From an uncultured Eubacterium sp. (GTDB lineage Bacteria > Bacillota > Clostridia > Lachnospirales > Lachnospiraceae), in contig CAJTZN010000015.1 of assembly GCA_910584065.1 (NCBI GenBank), positions 1 through 64,000 of the forward strand: a stretch of 64,000 nucleotides of DNA, written 5' to 3'. Within the stretch, counting starts at the first letter, position 1, and each line of letters starts with the position of its first letter. A program made the position numbers and the translations under genes. This document shows positions 53,890 through 61,760 of this stretch, one piece after another. The notes below the pieces were generated by a model that did no database searches, was not told where the DNA came from, and saw only the letters and a program-made list of their open reading frames with translations.

Positions 53890-56076
53890 CTATACCCCTA
53901 TTTCTTCTACAATCCTGCTTTCATAGCCCGCTGCCTTAAACCTGCTCACTATGATCTCTGCCTCCCTCTGTACCGTGTTAGCGAGAAGCACATACAGTCT
54001 GCCATCCGTCATCGTTCCAAGGTAATCCGACTGGCGGAGATTTTTCATAAGTACCTCGCCCGCCTCTCCGTATTCTTCCGGCAGCGCCTCGATCTGCAGG
54101 AGGGTACACTCCGTCAGATTCCTCTTTTTCGCCTTCTGGTAAGCCTTGACGAGTGACGTAAACGCATCCGGTTCAAGAATACGGGTATCCACCATATATC
54201 TCTGCCGTTCGAGCGCCGCCATGTACCTTCCGGCACGGAGCACGGCGTTCTGGATCAGATAACTGATAACGACAAGGAGGTTTGCCTGTCCGAGCGTCAT
54301 CCGTTCCCACGGAATTCCCCATAGCATAATGATCATTTTCATCTGATCATTTTCGTAAATGGCGTTTGCCATCAAGGGATATTTGTCGTCAAGTTTCCGG
54401 TTGATAAATACTTTATGTACCTTCAGCGCCTCATACAACGCCCCCATGTCCGGATAGCGTATGGAGTTCCCGAGCTTTCTGGCTGCCTTCGAACTCGCCG
54501 AAAACATCCGCGCATAATCCGAATTGTAGACGACATAGACAGCCACGTCCGGGCTCCTCATGATCTGGGACAGTATATCCACTGCGTAAAACAACACTTC
54601 TTCCGGCATGTACTGGTCCAGCGTGGAAGTTATGCTGTACAGTTTGCCGATACTGTCCTTCTGGTCGATCACCTGTCTCTCTAAAACGTCCTTTACCCGG
54701 ACATTACTGCTATTGATGTCTTTTATATCACGCAGCTGCCGGTTCAGATACTGCTGGATTTCCTCGCTTTCCGCGCGGACTGACCTCGTCCGGTCCCTCA
54801 TATACCCGACGACAAGCCCCACGATAAAAAGCTGGGCCATCCACACATACGTCGTATAATCGAGCATGACCTCAAACCCGCTCCGCGTGTACATCTGACG
54901 GAACAAATAGCCGCTGACGGCTAACACAGCCGAAAACATCGCCTGATACTGTCCGTACACGATAGCAAAAAGAAGAACGTAAAACAAATAAAAATCAAGT
55001 CTTGAAAAATAAGTGCTGTCCGTCGTCCTGTTGTTCAGCATAAACACGGGAATAAAGCAGATCATATTTTCAATAAAGGGAACCGCCATTTTCAAAAACC
55101 AGCCAAAACGCTGCCAGATCCGTTTCCATAACGGCAGCTCTTCCTCTCCTCCGCTAACAAATACTTCCCTGTTCTTCCGCATGTGGGAAACAACCCTTTT
55201 TACCCCGTCGGCTGCCGGATGACAGACAGAAGCACCAAATTCCTTTAAAAACCGCTCGTTGGACAATACGCGGCTGCTCTTATACGGCTTGTTTACCGAC
55301 ACGACGTTTACCGGTTCTTTCAAATTCCCGGCCACCATTTTGGCAATCCCCAACTCGGTAAACGGCTCCGACGAAGACAGATGATACAGTGAATCCTTCG
55401 TCTTTTTCGCCGAAATGATCAGGTAAATAAATTCCACCGCATCTGACTCATATAAAAGTGAACAGACTACATCCGGCGCCGCCCGTATCACTCCCGTCTC
55501 CATCGCCTTACGGCACATGGCGGCGCATATTCCATCCATTTCTTCCACGGTGTGCGGCACGCTATACAAGTGGTCGAGACGCAGCACCAGCACGTTCCGT
55601 TTCCAGCTGTCCCGAAAGCCTGCGCACATATCTTCCGCCTGCACCTGCACCACCCCGCGGAATCCCCGTGGAGACGCCGGCTCTTCTTCCCGGATGCCCT
55701 TTTGATAACACCCCTGATACACCTCTTCCGAAGAAAGAAAGATAAATTTCCCCTTATTTACGACAGCATATGCCACAAGAAGATTCATCAGGCTCGACAT
55801 AAACCGTACGGACTCCCTCTCTCCATTCTGCCAGTTGAAATTTGTATCATACGCTCCCAAAAATAACGTTACATCCGGTGCCACGCTCTCAAAAACCTCA
55901 TTCAGGTTGGCATTATCATAAGAAAACTCATATCGCTCAAATACTTTTTCATATTCGCTTACAGAAACGGAATACTGCTGCCCCGTTAGTAAATGTACCC
56001 TATGCCCCTCTTTTTTTAATTTGATAATTAACCGGTTCATAAGATTACAAGAACCACCAATGAGTAAAATATTCAT
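53890..56076 (-). CDS. SDR-PelD fusion, putative c-di-GMP receptor of the Pel-like system
   Basis: The 728-residue protein has an extended-SDR domain (~1-290) with a weak nucleotide loop (IGGSCNLMN). The usual active-site Tyr-x3-Lys is not evident (GFRGVVQVQAED), so it may be non-catalytic. Four transmembrane helices (~325-425) follow, then a coiled coil (~430-480), a GAF domain (~485-615) and a GGDEF-fold domain (~625-728). RQSD at 681-684 is an RxxD motif exactly five residues before TDGRL, which stands in place of GGDEF: the inhibitory-site arrangement by which PelD binds c-di-GMP, with catalysis lost. The ATG at 56076 has GGAGG 5 nt upstream. Confidence 0.85.
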   Translation of the reverse strand: MNILLIGGSCNLMNRLIIKLKKEGHRVHLLTGQQYSVSVSEYEKVFERYEFSYDNANLNEVFESVAPDVTLFLGAYDTNFNWQNGERESVRFMSSLMNLLVAYAVVNKGKFIFLSSEEVYQGCYQKGIREEEPASPRGFRGVVQVQAEDMCAGFRDSWKRNVLVLRLDHLYSVPHTVEEMDGICAAMCRKAMETGVIRAAPDVVCSLLYESDAVEFIYLIISAKKTKDSLYHLSSSEPFTELGIAKMVAGNLKEPVNVVSVNKPYKSSRVLSNERFLKEFGASVCHPAADGVKRVVSHMRKNREVFVSGGEEELPLWKRIWQRFGWFLKMAVPFIENMICFIPVFMLNNRTTDSTYFSRLDFYLFYVLLFAIVYGQYQAMFSAVLAVSGYLFRQMYTRSGFEVMLDYTTYVWMAQLFIVGLVVGYMRDRTRSVRAESEEIQQYLNRQLRDIKDINSSNVRVKDVLERQVIDQKDSIGKLYSITSTLDQYMPEEVLFYAVDILSQIMRSPDVAVYVVYNSDYARMFSASSKAARKLGNSIRYPDMGALYEALKVHKVFINRKLDDKYPLMANAIYENDQMKMIIMLWGIPWERMTLGQANLLVVISYLIQNAVLRAGRYMAALERQRYMVDTRILEPDAFTSLVKAYQKAKKRNLTECTLLQIEALPEEYGEAGEVLMKNLRQSDYLGTMTDGRLYVLLANTVQREAEIIVSRFKAAGYESRIVEEIGV

Positions 56077-56098
56077 TGTGCCCTCCAAGTTCTGTACA

Positions 56099-56392
56099 TC
56101 ACTTTAAGATTCCCTGCTGTCCCAGCTGCTCGTAAAACTCCCGGATGTCGCTCCTGATCTCGTCGGAAGAAACACCATACCATTCCCCGAGTTCTGCGGA
56201 TATTTCCCCTATATCCATACCGCGCTCCGTCATTTCCCATATCCGTGCGCCCTGTTCATTGAGCGGCACCGGCTTCTTATATGGATACCCCGGCTGACTC
56301 ATATCTAACAGCCAGTAGATTCCCGCCACATGGCGCATCTGGTAGCGGGACATGCTTTCCAAATCAAATCCGGAATCCTTCTTTTCTGTCAT
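56099..56392 (-). CDS. Stand-alone PqqD-family protein
   Basis: The 97-residue protein is a PqqD/RiPP-recognition-element-like winged helix: PLNEQGARIWEMTERGMDIGEISAEL at ~44-69, then the helix DIREFYEQLGQQGIL. PqqD domains bind leader peptides and present them to modifying enzymes. The gene lies 22 bp upstream of the SDR-PelD gene on the same strand, so it is probably the head of the Pel-like operon. The ATG at 56392 follows GGAG at 9 nt. Confidence 0.82.
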   Translation of the reverse strand: MTEKKDSGFDLESMSRYQMRHVAGIYWLLDMSQPGYPYKKPVPLNEQGARIWEMTERGMDIGEISAELGEWYGVSSDEIRSDIREFYEQLGQQGILK

Positions 56393-56441
56393 TTGCACGC
56401 GCTCCCTTCATTTTATACGATACCGGCACAAGCAATTCGTG

Positions 56442-56502
56442 AAGAACACTGCTTCCTGCGTTCTTCCTGTGTGAATAGGCGGCTCTGCTGCCTATTCACA
56501 CT
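56442..56502. repeat. Paired-hairpin repeat, short copy
   Basis: A GAAGAAC..GTTCTTC hairpin is followed by a perfect GTGTGAATAGGC/GCCTATTCACAC hairpin (56470-56502). The first ~35 bases match the element at 57595-57735. The second arm overlaps the stop codon of the GT2 gene. No T-run is seen, so it is not a typical terminator. Confidence 0.7.
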
Positions 56503-57566
56503 TTGCGCAATCCCGTATCCGACAACCGCTCATCCATCCTCAGACCGATCAAAAGCCGGATCCCAAACGCCAGAAGAGTATACAGGTGCAGCCGCATTCC
56601 ACAGGCAAATCCCCAGATCATCACCCTCCATATAACAGGGGATATGCTCTTTAGCCGGCCGCCTTTTGCCATCTGTGAAAAATACTTTGCCGCCAGCTCT
56701 CTTTTCCCATATTCCTTTAACACGCGTTTGACGGCAGCGATCGTTTTCCCCTGATGCTCATAATTCATCTTCCCATCGAAAAAAGCCGCAAAAAAGATCG
56801 TACAGGCGACCATGTCACCGCACTCCCCCTCGATCCCCTTTTCACGCAAAAGCCGCTCGGTTTGATCCGCGATCCCCATCCATCCCTCTACCGAATCGCT
56901 GCGGTATGTATAAGAAACAGACGCCTCGTTTCTCCGGTAGACATATACCGGATGTTCTAAAAAGGCATACCTGGCTCCCCTGATATAACACTCAAAATTA
57001 AACAATTTATCTTCCCCGTACCGAAAATCCGAAAAACAAATTCCATTCTGCTCCAAAAAAGCCCGGCTGTACAGCTTCCCCCACACATAGGATAACGTTC
57101 CGATGGAAAAAAAACCCCGAAAACGAAATGTCCTCTCATCCCGTGAAAATTTGTCAAACCCGCTGCAGCTTCCGGCCGGAAGAAGGCTTCCACCCCAAAG
57201 GCGGAAATAATCCCCCACCAGTATGTCAGCATTTGACTTCTTCATCTCTCCTGCCATGCGGGATAAGATGTCCTTCTCCGGCAGATAGTCGTCCGCGTCC
57301 ACGAACATGACATAACCTTCCCTCACATGCTCCAGACCGATATTTCTCGCATGTGACACGCCGTTACTTTTCTGCGGGGAAAGATAAACATTTTCATACC
57401 CCGCCGCATATTTCTCACACATGCTGCGGCTTTTATCCTGCGAACCGCCCTCCACAAGAACGATTTCCACGTCCTCGTAATCCTGCCCCAGAATACTCTC
57501 CATGCATTGGGGCAAATACGGCTCCGCATTATATACAGGAATGATGATAGATATTTTATCACACAT
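56496..57566 (-). CDS. Glycosyltransferase family 2 (EpsH/WcaA-like)
   Basis: The 356-residue GT-A enzyme has SIIIPVYNAEPYLPQCMESIL at the start, VEGGSQDKS near 38-46 and the metal-binding FVDADD near 88-93. A C-terminal helical region (~270-345) includes a hydrophobic stretch for membrane contact. Donor and acceptor are unknown. It lies between two structured repeats, downstream of a strong promoter and upstream of the PqqD gene. It could act on the polymer or glycosylate an exported protein. Confidence 0.88.
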   Translation of the reverse strand: MCDKISIIIPVYNAEPYLPQCMESILGQDYEDVEIVLVEGGSQDKSRSMCEKYAAGYENVYLSPQKSNGVSHARNIGLEHVREGYVMFVDADDYLPEKDILSRMAGEMKKSNADILVGDYFRLWGGSLLPAGSCSGFDKFSRDERTFRFRGFFSIGTLSYVWGKLYSRAFLEQNGICFSDFRYGEDKLFNFECYIRGARYAFLEHPVYVYRRNEASVSYTYRSDSVEGWMGIADQTERLLREKGIEGECGDMVACTIFFAAFFDGKMNYEHQGKTIAAVKRVLKEYGKRELAAKYFSQMAKGGRLKSISPVIWRVMIWGFACGMRLHLYTLLAFGIRLLIGLRMDERLSDTGLRKV

Positions 57567-57594
57567 AATTCTCCCTCATGCGCGCAAACTTTTT

Positions 57595-57735
57595 TGTGAA
57601 GAACGCTGCTTTCTGCGTTCTTCCAGTGTGAATAGAGCAAGGTGCCGCTTGCGACACCTTGCGAGAAACTACGCGATGAGGTTAATGCCTCCACAGGAGG
57701 CATTCGAATCCGTAGTTTCATTCACACTTGTCACT
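57595..57735 (-). ncRNA. Structured leader or MITE-like element upstream of the GT2-PqqD-PelD operon
   Basis: On the minus strand an outer stem GTGTGAAT/ATTCACAC encloses two arms: GAAACTACG/CGTAGTTTC with an inner AATGCCTCC/GGAGGCATT, and GCAAGGTG/CACCTTGC. A separate GAAGAACGC/GCGTTCTTC hairpin follows ~25 nt before the GT2 ribosome binding site. It lies wholly inside the 5' UTR defined by the promoter at 57742-57770. A short relative is at 56442-56502. It may be a cis-acting RNA or a small inverted-repeat element; no known riboswitch class was recognised. Confidence 0.5.
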
Positions 57736-57741
57736 GACATT

Positions 57742-57770
57742 ATTATATTCCATTCCCCGTATCATGACAA
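57742..57770 (-). promoter_or_regulatory. Promoter of the GT2-PqqD-PelD operon
   Basis: Minus-strand TTGTCA (57765-57770) and TATAAT (57742-57747) have a 17-nt spacer. Transcription would cross the structured element and then the GT2, PqqD and Pel-like genes. Confidence 0.8.
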
Positions 57771-57800
57771 GTAGAAAAATAGTTTCTTTTTCCCCTGCGC

Positions 57801-58268
57801 CTACCTCCGGCGCTGTTTACGGAAGCGGACCTTAACGCCATGGAGGCAGGCTGAAATCACCGGACGAACCGGGCGCAGCCAGAGCCATAGCGCGCTTATC
57901 AACCGGTATACAGGATTTTTTACAGAAATATATGTACCTCTGCGCTCAAATCCAACCAGCTTCCCCCGGATCTGCTGCAGCGGCAGCGGACCTTCGATCT
58001 CTTTTTGGTTGTCGCCAACAAAATAAAACCGGTCTCCCTCTCTTTTCCATATGCGGTGAAGCACAAGAATACTTCCCTCCCGCCTGTACAGGGCCACATC
58101 CCCGCGTCCGAGCTTCGTTCCGTCGCTCGGGGCAATGCGCGCCATATCCCGTCCCGGCACAAATAACGGATACATGCTGTATCCGATCGGACTGATCTGT
58201 ACGGTCTTTCCTTCTGAAAGCAGTTTTTCGATTTCTATCCTGTCCGTTTTCATCTCTGTCCGCTTCAT
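57801..58268 (-). CDS. S26/S24-type signal peptidase-like protein (SipW-like)
   Basis: This 155-residue protein has a Ser motif IGYSMYPLF (Ser31), then GDVALYRREG and LVLHRIW (His71), followed by FVGDNQ. The Ser-His arrangement resembles ER/SipW-type signal peptidases, where His replaces the Lys base. There is no N-terminal membrane anchor; a C-terminal hydrophobic stretch (YRLISALWLWL) may attach it to the membrane. It is transcribed divergently from the PqqD-HPr-kinase fusion through a shared palindrome. It likely cleaves the leader of a partner precursor. The start at 58268 is favoured, but 58253 is possible. Confidence 0.8.
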   Translation of the reverse strand: MKRTEMKTDRIEIEKLLSEGKTVQISPIGYSMYPLFVPGRDMARIAPSDGTKLGRGDVALYRREGSILVLHRIWKREGDRFYFVGDNQKEIEGPLPLQQIRGKLVGFERRGTYISVKNPVYRLISALWLWLRPVRPVISACLHGVKVRFRKQRRR

Positions 58269-58337
58269 CCCCTTTCCTGACATTTTTATTATAGCATTCT
58301 ATTCCTTTTAATGCTATAATAAATGTCAGGAAAGGGG
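58269..58337. promoter_or_regulatory. Palindromic divergent promoter
   Basis: A nearly perfect inverted repeat spans the whole intergenic region. CCCCTTTCCTGACATTT and its complement flank AATGCTATAAT in both directions. TATAAT lies at 58315-58320 on plus and 58288-58293 on minus, each with a TGn extension. The ribosome binding sites AGGAAAGGGG are part of the arms. Both genes should be expressed equally, and one factor could control both. Confidence 0.8.
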
Positions 58338-58345
58338 CAATATCA

Positions 58346-59494
58346 ATGAACCGAACAAATGGATTTGAAATCGTAACGATAAATGGCACGCCTTATCTGA
58401 TGCCTTACGGACAAATGCTTGCCGAAAACCGCCGGGGCATACGTCTGAGCGATTCCGGCGTATTTCTCTGGAATGCACTGCCTTCCGTGAATGACCGTCA
58501 GGAACTGCTCGCCGCCTTTGCCGCTCATTACGAAGCTCTCCCTCAGGAAATACCGGAGCTTGAGAAAGACATGAATGCTTTTATTGACGAATTGATCTCA
58601 TGGGGAATGCTGGAGCAGGATACCCCCGCTCCCCTTTCGTGCCGCGCCTTTTTGATCGGCGGGCTGCATCTGCGGCTGAGACTGCCCTCCGAACTTCCGT
58701 TTCCCTATTTTGATGATTTTTCGGAGCCGCCCTGCCCGGCCCCTGATATGACAGTCGAAATCATTCCGTGCGAGGGCTTAAAAAAAACCGGGCCGGGAAA
58801 CCGCCTCTTGATCAGCACCGAAGAAGTACTGATTACGGAGGCCCGCTCATGGTACAGTATATTTTTCCCGCTTTCCCCCCAAATTCATGAATGCCGTCTC
58901 AAAAAAGACGGCACGCTGTATCAGCTGTTTATCACACCGCCGTTTCGGGAACCGCTGCCCACGGATCTCTTCCATGCGATCCGGCTCGGTTTTCTTTTCC
59001 GGGCACAAACACTGGGCCGTATCGGCATTCATTCCGCCTCCCTGTACTACAGGGGAAAAGTATGGCTGTTCGCCGGTTCCTCCGGTACGGGTAAATCAAC
59101 GCATACCAATTTATGGAACACGCAGTTTGGCACTCCGATCGTCAACGGCGATCTGAACCTGATCGGTATATCCGGCGGCGTCCCCACCGTCTATGGCATT
59201 CCGTGGTGCGGAACATCCGGCGTCTGCCAGTCGGGCACATGGCCGCTGGGCGGCATCATCCATTTAAAGCAGGACACCGGCAACCACTGCCATGTACTGA
59301 CCGAAGAGCAGCAAATACTGTTTCTTACGCACCGGATCATTTCTCCCTCCTGGACGCCCGGGCAGCTGAAAAAAAACCTTGAAATTTCAGAACAGCTAAA
59401 CAGGCATATTTTCAGCGCCCGCCTTCACTGTACGGCGGATGCCGGGGCTGCCATACATATGAGAGAACAAATCGACGACTTCCTCGGAAAATAG
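58346..59494 (+). CDS. PqqD - HPr-kinase-like fusion protein
   Basis: The 382-residue protein has a PqqD-like N-terminus (~1-92: GIRLSDSGVFLWNAL, then FIDELISWGML) and a C-terminal HPr-kinase-like P-loop domain (~205-382) with GSSGTGKSTHTNLW at 244-257, followed by VNGDLNLI and YGIPWCGTSG. Related kinases in lasso-peptide clusters phosphorylate a precursor. PqqD fusion suggests that it binds a leader and phosphorylates the attached substrate. It starts the plus-strand pair with the ABC exporter, 6 bp apart. Confidence 0.85.
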   Translation: MNRTNGFEIVTINGTPYLMPYGQMLAENRRGIRLSDSGVFLWNALPSVNDRQELLAAFAAHYEALPQEIPELEKDMNAFIDELISWGMLEQDTPAPLSCRAFLIGGLHLRLRLPSELPFPYFDDFSEPPCPAPDMTVEIIPCEGLKKTGPGNRLLISTEEVLITEARSWYSIFFPLSPQIHECRLKKDGTLYQLFITPPFREPLPTDLFHAIRLGFLFRAQTLGRIGIHSASLYYRGKVWLFAGSSGTGKSTHTNLWNTQFGTPIVNGDLNLIGISGGVPTVYGIPWCGTSGVCQSGTWPLGGIIHLKQDTGNHCHVLTEEQQILFLTHRIISPSWTPGQLKKNLEISEQLNRHIFSARLHCTADAGAAIHMREQIDDFLGK

Positions 59495-59500
59495 AAAGGC

Positions 59501-61276
59501 ATGGTGATCTGTATGATAAGAGACACGGTAAAGCATGTGGCTCTCCGCATCCAGGAAGGAATGCTTCAGGACATGTTCCGGCAGACAAAATGGATTTACC
59601 AGTATGCCAGACGTTATTGGCTGGCGATCATAATCTATACCCTGATCGGGCTCCTTGGCACCCTGGTCGGCCTCGGTTCCAGTCTTGTCTCCAAAGATAT
59701 GGTCGACATCATCACCGGACACCAGACAGGCGCCCTTGTGCAGACTTTCTGCGCCATGATCGGCCTCGCCATCGGAAGTACGCTGATGAACCAGATCTCC
59801 TCCTATGTATCAAACTGGATCAGCATAAAAGTAGACAATGAAATCAAAGCCGACATCTTTTCCAAAATGCTCGTCACCGACTGGGAATCGATCACCAATT
59901 ATCACACCGGCGATCTTCTGACGCGCTGGAGTTCGGATGCATCCGGTATTTCAAGCGGGATCCTGAACTGGATTCCCAGTCTGGTCATCAATACCTTTCG
60001 TTTTATCAGCGCATTTGCCATCGTCATTTATTATGACGCCTCATTTGCCATTTTTTCCTTTATCGGCATACCGTTTACGCTTCTTATGTCGAAAACGCTT
60101 ATGTCGCGCATGGTCAATAACAACCAGAGAAGCGCCGCGCTAAACGCCCGCATGTCGGGATTTAACCAGGAAGCATTTTCAAATATACAATCGATAAAAG
60201 CCTTTGACCTGATTCCTCTTTATGTAAAATATTTAAAACAACTACAGAAAGATTACCTGACGATGCGCATGGACTTTCAGAAAATGTCGATGATCACATC
60301 GTTTCTTATGGCGCTCGTAGGACTTGTCGTTTCCTACAGTTCTTACGGCTGGGGCATTTACCGTGTCTGGAGCGGCGTCATCAGTTATGGGACAATGACG
60401 ATGTTTCTGTCCCTTTCCGGCACGCTGACCGGCACACTCAATTCACTGATCTCCCTTGTGCCAAATGCCATCAGCCTGACGACCTCCGCCGGACGTCTGA
60501 TGGATATTCTTGACATGCCAAAAGAGGACTACAGCCAGGATGACGCCGTTATCTCCTTTTTGGGAAAATACCGCCGCCACGGAATTGAAATCCACGTTTC
60601 CAATATCGACTATACCTATCAGGGCGGCACACAGGTGTTTAAACAGGCGAGCCTGAAAGCAAAACCACATGAAATCGTTGCCCTGATCGGCCCGTCCGGC
60701 GAGGGAAAAACCACGATGCTGCGCCTAATCCTGGCGCTTCTATCGCCCCAGGACGGCATGATCACATTTTCCGGCAGATCCGACGAGAATGAAGAAACTC
60801 TCTCCATCTCCCCTTCGTGCCGCAAGCTTTTTTCCTATGTCCCACAAGGCAATACCATGTTTTCCGGCACGATCGCGGAAAATATGCGGAACGTAAAGCC
60901 GGAAGCTACGGACAGCGAGATCATCGAAGCCCTCCAGATCGCCTGTGCATGGGATTTTGTAAACAAGCTTCCCGACGGCATACACAGCGTAATCAAAGAA
61001 CGGGGCGGCGGCTTCTCCGAAGGACAGGCACAGCGCCTTTCCATCGCCCGCGCGCTGCTTCGCAAATCACCGATCCTTCTTTTAGACGAAGCGACCTCGG
61101 CGCTGGATACCGGAACAGAGAGCCGCATACTGGAACAAATACGGGAAGACCGTTATCCCCGCACCTGTATTGTCACGACTCACCGCAAAGAAGTACTGAA
61201 CATCTGCAACCGGGTCTACCGCATTGAGGACAAAAAATGCGTCCCGCTCGACGCCGGAACCCTCTTACATTCGTGA
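59501..61276 (+). CDS. ABC transporter, fused permease/ATPase exporter
   Basis: The 591-residue half-transporter has six membrane helices (~40-320, type IV exporter fold) and an ATPase domain with Walker A GPSGEGKT at 397-404, the Q-loop near VPQG, signature FSEGQ at 505-509, Walker B ILLLDEA at 524-530 and H-loop His561. It probably works as a homodimer. It lacks the C39 peptidase domain of bacteriocin exporters, so leader removal would need a separate peptidase such as the S26-like protein. The start may be at 59501, 59504 (GTG) or 59513. Confidence 0.92.
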   Translation: MVICMIRDTVKHVALRIQEGMLQDMFRQTKWIYQYARRYWLAIIIYTLIGLLGTLVGLGSSLVSKDMVDIITGHQTGALVQTFCAMIGLAIGSTLMNQISSYVSNWISIKVDNEIKADIFSKMLVTDWESITNYHTGDLLTRWSSDASGISSGILNWIPSLVINTFRFISAFAIVIYYDASFAIFSFIGIPFTLLMSKTLMSRMVNNNQRSAALNARMSGFNQEAFSNIQSIKAFDLIPLYVKYLKQLQKDYLTMRMDFQKMSMITSFLMALVGLVVSYSSYGWGIYRVWSGVISYGTMTMFLSLSGTLTGTLNSLISLVPNAISLTTSAGRLMDILDMPKEDYSQDDAVISFLGKYRRHGIEIHVSNIDYTYQGGTQVFKQASLKAKPHEIVALIGPSGEGKTTMLRLILALLSPQDGMITFSGRSDENEETLSISPSCRKLFSYVPQGNTMFSGTIAENMRNVKPEATDSEIIEALQIACAWDFVNKLPDGIHSVIKERGGGFSEGQAQRLSIARALLRKSPILLLDEATSALDTGTESRILEQIREDRYPRTCIVTTHRKEVLNICNRVYRIEDKKCVPLDAGTLLHS

Positions 61277-61286
61277 CTGAAACCAT

Positions 61287-61318
61287 AAAAGGGGCTGCCA
61301 GTAATGACAGCCCCTTTT
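61287..61318. terminator. Bidirectional terminator
   Basis: AAAAGGGGCTG pairs with CAGCCCCTTTT, between the convergent exporter and 125-residue protein genes. Confidence 0.9.
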
Positions 61319-61337
61319 ACATCTCTTAACCTGTTTT

Positions 61338-61715
61338 TTAATCTGTGAGTTTTACACTGGTCACTGCAAGGCCAGGATCTGCTACAACGATCAAATCACC
61401 CAAACCAATGTTGTCCTTCGGATTCTGATGATATGCATAATCAATCACAAGAGTGGTGCCTGTTCCGGATCCTACCAGTGTACCGCCGGCACTCTCCTTG
61501 AATACGACTTCTTTGTTAAAAGAAATCGTCAACGTCTGTTTTTCTTTCGTATGGTCGGAGTCATGTACTCCATTGATCTGAATACGGCAGTCCCCTCTGC
61601 CGATCTGATCTGTCTGATGTACTGAAGTTGTAACAGTATAACAACCGCTTGCTGCATATACGCCTTCGCTTAACTCTTCATTTGCAAGTATACTTGGCTT
61701 ACTATATCCTTTCAT
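61338..61715 (-). CDS. Leader-bearing 125-residue beta-rich protein, candidate substrate of the exporter module
   Basis: The protein starts with KGYSKPSIL, an ANEELSEGVYAASG segment (~11-24) and then Cys25. The rest (~100 residues) is beta-rich with repeated Thr/Gly (YTVTTSVHQTD, LTISFNKEVVFKES, TGTTLVIDYAYHQN, VADPGLAVTSVKL) and one more Cys at 43. There is no hydrophobic signal peptide. The acidic ELSEGVY leader followed by small residues resembles leaders recognised by PqqD-type domains and cleaved at AASG. It lies next to the ABC exporter, convergent, and has the window's strongest promoter. Export, modification and function are inference. Confidence 0.65.
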   Translation of the reverse strand: MKGYSKPSILANEELSEGVYAASGCYTVTTSVHQTDQIGRGDCRIQINGVHDSDHTKEKQTLTISFNKEVVFKESAGGTLVGSGTGTTLVIDYAYHQNPKDNIGLGDLIVVADPGLAVTSVKLTD

Positions 61716-61760
61716 CGTATCATCCTCCATCAATATCAATAAATATTCGAATACAAGGTT

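Noticed and set aside
54977..56076. A separate epimerase gene ahead of PelD
   Set aside because: The SDR, membrane, GAF and GGDEF-like parts lie in one uninterrupted 728-codon frame, so it is a fusion.
57595..57735. c-di-GMP-I riboswitch in front of the Pel-like operon
   Set aside because: Branched structure is present, but the conserved GGAnnCACGnnGGGCAAACC-type core was not found.
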